From: Acidobacteriota bacterium
Lineage (GTDB): Bacteria > Acidobacteriota > Terriglobia > Acidiferrales > UBA7541
Assembly: GCA_003131985.1 (NCBI GenBank)
Contig: PKWH01000031.1
Coordinates: forward strand, 1 to 12,011
Length of the DNA stretch: 12,011 nt
Reading direction: 5' to 3'
Shown here: piece by piece, positions 5,810 through 12,011 of the stretch
How positions within the stretch are numbered: the first letter of the stretch is position 1
Layout of the letters: each line of letters opens with the position of its first letter
Program-made: the position numbers and the translations under genes
The notes under the pieces: model-generated
What the model was told of the DNA's origin: nothing
Databases searched by the model: none
Seen by the model: the letters and a program-made list of their open reading frames with translations, nothing else

Positions 5810-6754
5810 ATGGCGATGAAAATTCGCGTTGCGGTAATTCAAGCAGCGCCTGTATTTATGGACATTGACGCAAGCATGGAAAAGGCCCGCGGGCTAGTGC
5901 GTAACGCTGCTTCGCGGGGCGCAGAGTTTGTCGCGTTTCCCGAGGCTTGGCTTCCGGGCTACCCAAGTTGGTTGGATTCCTGCCGTGATGCAGCTCTGTG
6001 GGATCACGAACCTACTAAGACTCTCTTCGCCCGGCTGGTAGAAAACAGTGTCGTCGTCCCAAGTTCCCACACGCGCGCGCTCGGTTCATTCGCGCGCGAA
6101 TTCGGTCTCGTGCTCAGTATCGGAGTCAACGAACGTGTTAAAGACGGCCCTGGGCACGGAACTCTTTACAACTCAAATCTGCTCTTCAACAGCGACGGCA
6201 CACTGATTAATTGCCATCGAAAAATCATGCCAACATTCAGCGAGCGTATGATCTGGGGAATGGGCGACGGCGCGAGTCTGCGCGCGGCGGATACCCTTGT
6301 GGGTCGCGTGGGTGTACTAACCTGTTGGGAACATTGGATGCCCCTGGCGCGGCAAGTTCTACACATCTCCCGAGAAGACATTCACGTCGCGGCGTGGCCC
6401 TGGGTGAAAGAAATGAACTTGCTGGCAAGTCGCCATTTTGCTTTTGAAGGCAAATGCTTTGTGCTGGCTTCTGGGGGAATTCAGCAGGCAAAGGATCTGC
6501 CTCATGAGCTAGAACCTATTGAGACTTTACGAGCGCATCCAAACACCTTTTTACTTAGGGGCGGCAGCGTGATCATAGGGCCCGACGGGACGGTGCTTGC
6601 CGGACCGATTGTTGACGAAGAGACAATATTGACGGCTGAAATCGACCTTTCGACGATAACAAAGGAGAGTCTGACGCTGGACGTTACGGGACACTATGCA
6701 CGGCCAGATATTTTTGATCTGCGACTTAGACCTGCTAAGCCGACCGAGCGGTAA
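5810..6754 (+). CDS. Nitrilase (carbon-nitrogen hydrolase family)
   Basis: A 314-residue enzyme of the nitrilase branch, hydrolysing organic nitriles to the acid and ammonia in the cytoplasm. The catalytic triad is complete: Glu45 in FPEAWLPGYP, Lys138 in HRKIMPTFSER, and Cys172 in LTCWEHWMPLAR. The second Glu (145) is also present. The CWEH sequence after the nucleophile is typical of true nitrilases and close relatives such as cyanide-converting enzymes, rather than of amidases, carbamoylases or NAD synthetase domains. The length fits the family. The start at ATG 5810 has an AAGGG 8 bases upstream; a GTG at 5801 and an ATG at 5816 are alternatives. The flavoprotein gene follows 72 bases downstream on the same strand and is probably co-transcribed. 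Substrate (aliphatic or aromatic nitrile, cyanide) cannot be read from sequence. Confidence 0.93.
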   Translation: MAMKIRVAVIQAAPVFMDIDASMEKARGLVRNAASRGAEFVAFPEAWLPGYPSWLDSCRDAALWDHEPTKTLFARLVENSVVVPSSHTRALGSFAREFGLVLSIGVNERVKDGPGHGTLYNSNLLFNSDGTLINCHRKIMPTFSERMIWGMGDGASLRAADTLVGRVGVLTCWEHWMPLARQVLHISREDIHVAAWPWVKEMNLLASRHFAFEGKCFVLASGGIQQAKDLPHELEPIETLRAHPNTFLLRGGSVIIGPDGTVLAGPIVDEETILTAEIDLSTITKESLTLDVTGHYARPDIFDLRLRPAKPTER

Positions 6755-6815
6755 TGCCTCGGACGTTGTAACAGCCAGAAATTGCTCCTTAGAGGGACTT
6801 AGACGGCGCGACGAC

Positions 6816-6821
6816 AGGAGG
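6816..6821 (+). promoter_or_regulatory. Strong Shine-Dalgarno deciding the flavoprotein start
   Basis: AGGAGG ends 5 bases before the ATG at 6827. It overlaps the upstream in-frame GTG at 6821, which rules out that GTG as the start. Confidence 0.8.
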
Positions 6822-6826
6822 TGAAG

Positions 6827-7516
6827 ATGTCGAAAGCAAGCAGTCGTTCATTTATTCCTCTTGAATTTGAACTCCTTTCGACCGAACGACAACTTTCGCG
6901 GGCGCAGGAATTTGAACTCGGCATGGGAACGCGGCGCACAGTGCGACAGTTTTCATCCCGGCAGGTTCCTCGTCAGCTCATTGAGTCGGCTCTAAGAGTT
7001 GCTTCACGCGCACCTTCCGGAGCAAACCAGCAGCCGTGGCGTTTTGTAGTGGTCTTAGACCCTGAGAAAAAGCGCCAGATTCGTGTCGCCGCCGAAGCTG
7101 AGGAAAGGGATAATTACGAGCGGCGGTTCCCGCAAGAGTGGCTCGATGCATTGGAAACATTAGGGACCGATTGGCACAAAGAGTTTCTGGAGATTGCCCC
7201 TTGTCTCATTGTAGTCTTCCGCGTGGACTACGGTATCGATGACGAAGACAAGGCGAAGCAGCGAAAGATTAAACACTACTATGTACAAGAATCCGTGGGC
7301 ATCGCTTGCGGATTTCTCATCGCCGCGCTGCATTGGATGGGATTGGCGACGTTAACTCACACCCCTAGTCCTATGGGGTTTTTAAGCCAAGTCCTTGATC
7401 GGCCGCCAAATGAGAAACCCTACCTTCTCATTCCCGTCGGATTTCCTGCCAACGACGCTAAGGTTCCAAACATCGCCAAGAAGTCGTTGAACGAAATCGC
7501 CGTTTTCGTGGAATGA
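6827..7516 (+). CDS. Nitroreductase-family flavoprotein, iodotyrosine-deiodinase-like
   Basis: A 229-residue FMN protein of the nitroreductase fold. FMN-binding features are RRTVR (36-40) and APSGANQQPW (62-71). Along most of its length it follows the iodotyrosine deiodinase (IYD) branch rather than NfsA/NfsB types. The three residues with which IYD holds the substrate's zwitterion and closes the lid are all in register: Glu93 and Tyr97 in ERDNY, and Lys118 in DWHKEF, at the same spacings as human IYD (E157, Y161, K182). Later segments KHYYVQESVGIACGFLIAAL and LLIPVGFPANDAKVP also match. The loop after TPSP differs from human IYD. Known family members reductively remove halides from halotyrosines; whether this one does is open. 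It lacks the membrane anchor of animal IYD and should be cytosolic. It is preceded by the nitrilase. Confidence 0.88.
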   Translation: MSKASSRSFIPLEFELLSTERQLSRAQEFELGMGTRRTVRQFSSRQVPRQLIESALRVASRAPSGANQQPWRFVVVLDPEKKRQIRVAAEAEERDNYERRFPQEWLDALETLGTDWHKEFLEIAPCLIVVFRVDYGIDDEDKAKQRKIKHYYVQESVGIACGFLIAALHWMGLATLTHTPSPMGFLSQVLDRPPNEKPYLLIPVGFPANDAKVPNIAKKSLNEIAVFVE

Positions 7517-7585
7517 ACGTGAAACTATACAGCGGTGTGTGCTGTGTTCTCATTGCAGGCTCTAAAGAATCCGCCTCACACTCGA

Positions 7586-7831
7586 TCAAATCTTCCTTGG
7601 GGTTTTAGAGCCGAGGCTGCGCTCCTCGGTAAGCTCTCGTTCTGCCTGGAGCCAATCGTCAAAATCATTGCCGTGATTCGAGCCGTGAGCCAGGTGGATG
7701 CTATACGCACGTATTTCGATTTCCTGGCACGTTGGTGCCAGTCCGTCAGATGAATCGACGAGCTTCGATGCATTTACATCTGCGTCAGAGATCGACTGTT
7801 GTTTATCTTCTTTCCTCTCGACAGCTTTCAT
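7586..7831 (-). CDS. DUF2934 domain protein
   Basis: An 81-residue protein. Residues 36-70 (QEIEIRAYSIHLAHG, then DFDDWLQAEREL) fit the DUF2934 consensus, whose hallmark is I-x-x-RAY, a Gly-containing turn and a DW-x-x-AE end. The function of the domain is unknown; it is short, charged and soluble, and common in soil bacteria including Acidobacteriota. The start is well supported: TAAGGAGGGG lies directly upstream of the ATG at 7829-7831. The N-terminal third is polar and probably unstructured. The gene is convergent with the flavoprotein (69 bases between stops) and lies 197 bases downstream of the membrane-protein gene on the same strand, so it may have its own promoter in that gap. Codon use looks ordinary. 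Confidence 0.8.
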   Translation of the reverse strand: MKAVERKEDKQQSISDADVNASKLVDSSDGLAPTCQEIEIRAYSIHLAHGSNHGNDFDDWLQAERELTEERSLGSKTPRKI

Positions 7832-8020
7832 ATTCCCCTCCTTAATATCATTTTCGAAATCTATTTCGGCGCGTACCCTACGGTGCTTAGCTCTTTCGCT
7901 CGGAGTCGGAATCAGGGCTGCGAGTAAGATGAGTGAAGGGAACCAAAGTTTCGCGGTCCTCCAACTTCTTCAACAGTATTCAATATGATTAGTCAAAAGA
8001 TTAATTGCACTTAGACGGTC

Positions 8021-8037
8021 CTCGGCAACTAGCCGAG
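8021..8037. repeat. Hairpin across the membrane-protein stop codon
   Basis: CTCGGC (8021-8026) and GCCGAG (8032-8037) form a perfect 6-bp stem whose 5-base loop contains the TAG stop of the minus-strand membrane-protein gene. No T-run follows on the minus strand, so it is not a classic terminator. Confidence 0.45.
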
Positions 8038-9483
8038 AAGGATGGGCAGAAGGACGCCCATAGCGAGCGCAAAAAACCACAGGGCAGGTGCCGGGGTTCC
8101 CACCGGGCGCATGCGCCGCTGCTCCCGTGCAGAATTTCTGGGATCCAGTAGCAACCAGCGCTCGTAGCGGTGTTCGAGCAATAGAAACACCGTTGCCGTT
8201 GCGGCCCCATATAAAAGGTGGCCGATTATCGACGGTAGAAGAGCCGAGGCAGCATTCGCACTCCAGTCGGCCACTCCCGTGAGAAGAAGCGGTACGAGGG
8301 TCATAGGGCCGACATACCACCAAATCAGGCCAAACACACATCCCCATGGCACTCCAACGCTCAAGCTGGAACCTTCATTTCGGAAGAGTAGGCCATACAT
8401 CATCCCGATCAGTGCACTCACGGTCAGGTGTATGACGAATCCTTTCAAGCCAGGGAATCCATTGCCGAAACCAGCGAGCTTTGGCAACACGCCGGTTGCC
8501 AGTAATACGGGTCCTGCGGCTACTCCGCCTGCCAGACCCGCTAATGCTCCCCAGCTCAGCGACCTTAGAACATTGACGCCGGGGCCTTCGGGCTCGCGAT
8601 TGAGTGGATCGGATTGGATGAATAGTTTCAGCCAGGCCCGGTCAATTGCTGCGTAGATAACTCCAAGGATCAATCCATAAATGATGTGGCCGACCAATGA
8701 GCCAAACAGAGCATTGCCCTGGTCCGCTGACCAATCGACGCCAACTCCGCTCAAGAGTGGGAAAAGCGTCAGTGGCCCGAAAAACCAACAGAAAATCGAA
8801 AATCCCAATCCCCACCCCATGCTTGAGCCGAGACCCCGAACATCCGTCTGAAATAACAGCCCGAAACTGGCCCCGATTAGGAGAGCAACCAGAAAATGGA
8901 ACCCGACCATTTCAGATCGTGAGTTGAGCTGAGGCAAGCCGGCAAGTAGAGGGTAGAATTCACCTTCATACATCCAGCGGCTGAACACAAGCCCACTCAA
9001 GGTTCCCGCAAAACCGCCTACTACGATGGCGCGCCCCCAATGAAACTTCCGTTTCACACCACTAGAGCGAAAGCCGCCGAAGATTCCGAGTGTAAGACCC
9101 AGGGGCATACCGAGAAGCACAAGATAAGCGACCAGCTCCGGAAAGTGAGATCGAGCGCCTGAGAGCGTCGACATAGAACGTTGCGTCCCGGTTACCAGGG
9201 GCAGGAGGCCCGCTGGAATCAACAGCCATACCAGGGCCGCGAAGCCTAAGCCCCAGATCAGTCCAGCGCCAGGACTGTTAGCCCGATTGCCGAATCCCCA
9301 CCAGAAGATCAGTCCGAGGAGCGCACCGAAGATAAAGCTATCAGCCGGAGTGGTAGCCAGCTGAGTGTGACCAAGCATGAGGCAAACTCCAGAAACTAAA
9401 ACTGCGACACAAGGCTCGATCCACGGAAAAGTCTTAGGGTTGGAAGTTGGTTGGCTTTTCGGCAAATCATGCGACCCGTGCAT
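8029..9483 (-). CDS. Polytopic membrane protein with three internal repeats
   Basis: A 484-residue, mostly hydrophobic protein of unknown function, with about 12 likely membrane segments after a short polar N-terminus. It is built from a repeated module. Copies at ~46-139, ~190-290 and ~348-447 share a hydrophobic helix with 'FGLLF', a 'GWGLGF..CWF.GPLTL.PLL.G' segment, a 'DWSA' turn, and a final 'GSLVGHIIYGLILGVIY' helix. Copies two and three are the closest (for example VGPMTLVPLLLTGVADWSAN against FGPLTLFPLLSGVGVDWSAD). No transporter signature, cofactor motif or catalytic residue stands out. The start at ATG 9483 has AAGGAG overlapping the stop codon of the upstream NADH dehydrogenase gene, which argues for translational coupling. 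That neighbour's N-terminal domain carries the same module, so this protein may be its membrane partner. Confidence 0.85.
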   Translation of the reverse strand: MHGSHDLPKSQPTSNPKTFPWIEPCVAVLVSGVCLMLGHTQLATTPADSFIFGALLGLIFWWGFGNRANSPGAGLIWGLGFAALVWLLIPAGLLPLVTGTQRSMSTLSGARSHFPELVAYLVLLGMPLGLTLGIFGGFRSSGVKRKFHWGRAIVVGGFAGTLSGLVFSRWMYEGEFYPLLAGLPQLNSRSEMVGFHFLVALLIGASFGLLFQTDVRGLGSSMGWGLGFSIFCWFFGPLTLFPLLSGVGVDWSADQGNALFGSLVGHIIYGLILGVIYAAIDRAWLKLFIQSDPLNREPEGPGVNVLRSLSWGALAGLAGGVAAGPVLLATGVLPKLAGFGNGFPGLKGFVIHLTVSALIGMMYGLLFRNEGSSLSVGVPWGCVFGLIWWYVGPMTLVPLLLTGVADWSANAASALLPSIIGHLLYGAATATVFLLLEHRYERWLLLDPRNSAREQRRMRPVGTPAPALWFFALAMGVLLPILLG

Positions 9484-9487
9484 GCAA

Positions 9488-9495
9488 TCTCCTTA
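9488..9495 (-). promoter_or_regulatory. Shine-Dalgarno overlapping the upstream stop codon
   Basis: The minus strand reads TAAGGAGA: the TAA (9493-9495) ends the NADH dehydrogenase-like gene, and the AAGGAG formed with it serves the membrane-protein ATG at 9483. This points to translational coupling of the two genes. Confidence 0.7.
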
Positions 9496-11193
9496 CTTGA
9501 GATCAATCGTTTGAACGATATCGCGCGGAAAGAAGAGTTCGACTGTCCAATCGAATAGGACGCGAATTTTCCGCTCTAAGCCCGGAAGTTTAGACAGATA
9601 AATTCCCCGCCACATCAGCCAAGCAAATAATCCGGAAAACCGAAGCGCGCGCGTGCGGCTAAACGGAACAGTCAGTTCTGCGCAGGCCGTTTGATGGCCA
9701 ATTACGCAGAGCGCTCCCATTGAATCGAAGTGAAATTCCTTCGACGGCTGACCCGCCAGATGAGCGGCAAGATTACTAGCGAGCGTCGCAGCCTCGCGGA
9801 GAGCGAATTGAGCAGTTGGGGGACACGCCCTGCCGGATTTTGCGTCGGTTATGGCCGCACAATCTCCCAGCGCCCACAAGCCAGGTCGGCCGCAGACCGA
9901 GAGGTTTGCATCGACCTTGACAGCGCCACGTTTATCTTTCTCAACGTTAAGAGCTTTGATAACCGTGCTCGGGGTAGTGCCGGCGGTCCAAACAAGGGTC
10001 TCGGACCGAATCTCTTCATCCTGGAGAACAACGATTCCCGGATGTGCGTCACGTACACGCGCGTTAAGTCGAAACTGAACGCCTCGCTCTTCCATTTTCG
10101 CTTGTGCGTATCGCCCCAGGGATTCGCTTAGTTCCGGGAGGATGCGATCTCCTGCATGGACCAGCACAACGCGCACTTCGTCGCGATTGAGATTCGGATA
10201 GTCGGCTAGGATACCATGCGCAAAATCATTCAGCGCACCCGCAAGCTCAACACCCGCAAATCCGCCACCTGCGATCACAAACGTAAGAAGGGGAGCGCGA
10301 CGCGAAGCATCGGGCTCGCGATCGGCAAGCTCGAACATCTCGATGACATAATTCCGGATCCGAATCGCATCTAAAAGACTCTTGAAGTTAAATGCCCGTC
10401 GCTCGACATTGGGCATTCCCAGATAATTCGGAACAGAACCCAGGGCAAGTACGACCTGGTCGTAGGATATTTGGCGCGGTTCAGACGTACCATCAGGTGA
10501 ATTCATGCCTTCCAATAGAACGCAACGTTTTTCGAGATCGATTTCTCGTACGCGGCCGCGAACGAATTCGGTCCGATGCAGACTGCTGCGCAATGGGGTG
10601 CTGATGTGGCTCGGCTCCAAGCTGCTCCCGGCAACTTCGGCCAGCATGGGAGTAAAAAGTAGCGCATTAGTTTCGCTGACGAGCGTAATGCGAACTGAGA
10701 TATTTTTCTGAAACTCCTTCTCCAAGCACTGAGCGGTTTTCATACCCGCGAAACCTCCGCCCAGAATGACCACGTGTGTCAGCGGCGACGGAACAGGCAC
10801 GCTTGCTTTGGCTTCCGCTCCCCATCGTGCCGCAGCCAAATCATTGAAGGCTTGGTAAATCAGACCGAAGAGGGCTCCATACAACACCCATGCAACTAAT
10901 GCAGGAAGATGCGCGCGCATTCCTTCGGCGTTCCATTCCGGCATTTGACCGGCAGAGACAGGTATCGCGACAACGCTAATTAGACCCCAGAGCGGTATGC
11001 CCAGGGCTGCGCCAGTCATCAGGTTCTCTGCATAGGCGCTGCGTGCTGACCGCAAACTGGCGGCATAAAGCGCCCCTAAAAAGATCCCGCATAACAATGC
11101 CAGCACAGGATTTCGAATTGCGTAAGTGAGTGCCGGGCTGCTTAAGGCGCCGGCGAAAATTCCTATCGTGGCCCTCCGAAAATATGGCTTCAT
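9493..11193 (-). CDS. Type II NADH dehydrogenase-like FAD oxidoreductase with N-terminal membrane domain
   Basis: A 566-residue protein, well over the ~400-430 usual for NDH-2. Residues ~138-480 are the two-dinucleotide-domain flavoprotein. The FAD site is HVVILGGGFAG (140-150), the NAD(P)H site is FVIAGGGFAG (305-314) and the second FAD motif is LWALGDCAAI (439-448), followed by PPTAQFALREA. Known NDH-2 enzymes pass electrons from NADH to quinone without pumping protons. The C-terminus (520-566, WLMWRGIYLSKLPGLERK and FDWTVELFF) resembles the NDH-2 membrane-binding end. The extra first ~125 residues hold about four hydrophobic segments. Of these, 62-117 (GIPLWGLISVVAIP through ALVAWVLYGALFGLIY) resemble the repeat of the downstream gene, 9 bases away. 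No redox Cys pair of the disulfide-reductase type is seen. Quinone as acceptor is inferred from the family. Confidence 0.9.
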   Translation of the reverse strand: MKPYFRRATIGIFAGALSSPALTYAIRNPVLALLCGIFLGALYAASLRSARSAYAENLMTGAALGIPLWGLISVVAIPVSAGQMPEWNAEGMRAHLPALVAWVLYGALFGLIYQAFNDLAAARWGAEAKASVPVPSPLTHVVILGGGFAGMKTAQCLEKEFQKNISVRITLVSETNALLFTPMLAEVAGSSLEPSHISTPLRSSLHRTEFVRGRVREIDLEKRCVLLEGMNSPDGTSEPRQISYDQVVLALGSVPNYLGMPNVERRAFNFKSLLDAIRIRNYVIEMFELADREPDASRRAPLLTFVIAGGGFAGVELAGALNDFAHGILADYPNLNRDEVRVVLVHAGDRILPELSESLGRYAQAKMEERGVQFRLNARVRDAHPGIVVLQDEEIRSETLVWTAGTTPSTVIKALNVEKDKRGAVKVDANLSVCGRPGLWALGDCAAITDAKSGRACPPTAQFALREAATLASNLAAHLAGQPSKEFHFDSMGALCVIGHQTACAELTVPFSRTRALRFSGLFAWLMWRGIYLSKLPGLERKIRVLFDWTVELFFPRDIVQTIDLK

Positions 11194-11258
11194 CTGATTA
11201 CCGTTTGGGGTGGGCGTCGCACCATCCGACCGGGCCTAATTTAACCCGATTCAGTGCA

Positions 11259-12011
11259 TCATGAGGCGAGTCGCGGCTTGTAGTCTTCTGTTCGCTGCAG
11301 CACTATTAAACTCTCATCATCGAAAATCGGAGATCCACCGCGAAAATCCCTCACTGCCAAAAGCAATGCTTGGCCCGCCGCGCCGGGTGAGTTAACAGTT
11401 TGCAAGGGCAGACTTTTTGCCAACCTCAGCAAACCGTCGTACCCCAGCTCTTTGCCAGCCTGGTTTGTGGACTCGCTGATTCCGTCAGTATAGAGAACCA
11501 AAAGATCGTCCTGCCCGAGGCACACTGCGCTCTGCAAATATTCTGTGCCGGCGATCAGTCCAAGCGGAACACCCTCCACGCTGCTCTGTTTATAAGGGGT
11601 TTCGTCGTGCAGCCAATCCCAGGCTTTCTCCGCCGCGTGATACCACAGAGCGCGAGGATGACCGGCGTTCGTAAAGATTAATTCCCCGGTCTTCCAGAAA
11701 TAGCCGAAGACCGCTGCTGTGGCGTATTGCACATCGTCCGGATCGTCTTGCCGGCGGAAAGCCTCGTTAATTTCCTGCATCAGAACAGATTGGTCGAGAG
11801 CATTCATATGCTTTCGCAACAATTCGCGAAGCGTAGCAGCGGTCGCGCTGACACTCTGCCCGTGGCCAGCAACGTCTGCCAAAACAATCCTCGAAAGCAA
11901 GCCCTTGGAGCAGACTACCAAGTAATACACGTCGCCTCCGGTGATTGCTGGATGTAGCGGTCGGGAATAAACCCAGCCAGTGAATCCAGGAACTTCCACC
12001 GTCAAGTCCAC
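11259..12011 (-). CDS. SpoIIE/RsbU-type PP2C serine phosphatase, probably 5' incomplete
   Basis: At least 250 residues of a metal-dependent protein serine/threonine phosphatase of the SpoIIE/RsbU class. Such enzymes typically dephosphorylate STAS-domain anti-anti-sigma proteins in partner-switching pathways. Metal-binding motifs are in order: GGDVYYL (25-31), LADVAGHG (44-51), TNAGHP (114-119), YTDGISES (174-181) and DDES (231-234). The frame is open to the window edge, and its first codon, a GTG, is just what the cut happens to show. The true start is probably outside, although the catalytic domain itself is almost complete. The preceding text GFTGWVYSRPLHP suggests little or no sensor domain. 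It lies 65 bases upstream of the NADH dehydrogenase gene on the same strand and may be part of that operon. The partner protein is not in the window. Confidence 0.88.
   Translation of the reverse strand: MDLTVEVPGFTGWVYSRPLHPAITGGDVYYLVVCSKGLLSRIVLADVAGHGQSVSATAATLRELLRKHMNALDQSVLMQEINEAFRRQDDPDDVQYATAAVFGYFWKTGELIFTNAGHPRALWYHAAEKAWDWLHDETPYKQSSVEGVPLGLIAGTEYLQSAVCLGQDDLLVLYTDGISESTNQAGKELGYDGLLRLAKSLPLQTVNSPGAAGQALLLAVRDFRGGSPIFDDESLIVLQRTEDYKPRLAS

Noticed and set aside
7529..7545. ACAGC/GCTGT hairpin between convergent genes
   Set aside because: Only 5 bp with a 7-base loop and no T-run, so too weak to call a terminator.
7698..7988. Plus-strand 96-codon open frame
   Set aside because: It is antisense to the DUF2934 gene, which has a far stronger start and a recognisable domain.
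1..12011. CRISPR arrays, insertion sequences with terminal repeats, complete defence systems
   Set aside because: I looked for spaced repeats, transposase motifs and intact toxin or nuclease genes on both strands and found none; only the AbiEi stub is defence-related.

Overview
The window looks like a chromosomal segment of a soil-type bacterium, most probably an Acidobacteriota member. This is inferred from a DUF2934 protein, an ECF sigma factor paired with a very short zinc-finger anti-sigma factor, an integrase of a type I associate with that phylum, and a moderate-to-high GC content by eye. No single feature proves the taxonomy.

Region 1 (about 1-3,700) is a gene graveyard around a tRNA-Ala(UGC). 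The 5' end of a secreted-protein gene runs off the left edge on the minus strand from an unusual TTG start. It is followed by a frameshifted primase remnant, an unassigned 300-base stretch, the catalytic half of a tyrosine integrase, a perfect 10+10 inverted repeat just after the integrase stop, and the tRNA, whose 3' end faces the integrase. Beyond the tRNA lie the first ~30 codons of an AbiEi-type antitoxin, an acyl-CoA ligase pseudogene (5' truncation, internal frame change, nonsense codon) and, joined to its broken end, part of the AAA+ domain of a sigma-54 activator. The arrangement fits repeated insertion and excision at a tRNA attachment site followed by decay.

Region 2 (about 4,000-5,800) holds an NTF2/SnoaL-like protein on the plus strand. 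It meets, tail to tail with a 17-base overlap, a minus-strand operon of an ECF sigma factor and its zinc-finger anti-sigma partner. About 400 bases upstream of the sigma gene have no recognisable gene.

Region 3 (5,810-7,516) is a plus-strand pair: a nitrilase with an intact Glu-Lys-Cys triad and a flavoprotein that keeps the iodotyrosine-deiodinase-type Glu/Tyr/Lys residues. Both have convincing ribosome binding sites and are probably co-transcribed.

Region 4 (7,586-12,011) is all minus strand. It has a DUF2934 protein and then, reading leftwards from the right edge, a SpoIIE/RsbU-like PP2C phosphatase (probably 5' incomplete), a type II NADH dehydrogenase-like flavoprotein with an extra N-terminal membrane domain, and a translationally coupled polytopic membrane protein. 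The membrane protein contains three copies of a module that also resembles the N-terminal domain of the dehydrogenase. This shared, repeated module is the most interesting intact feature in the window.
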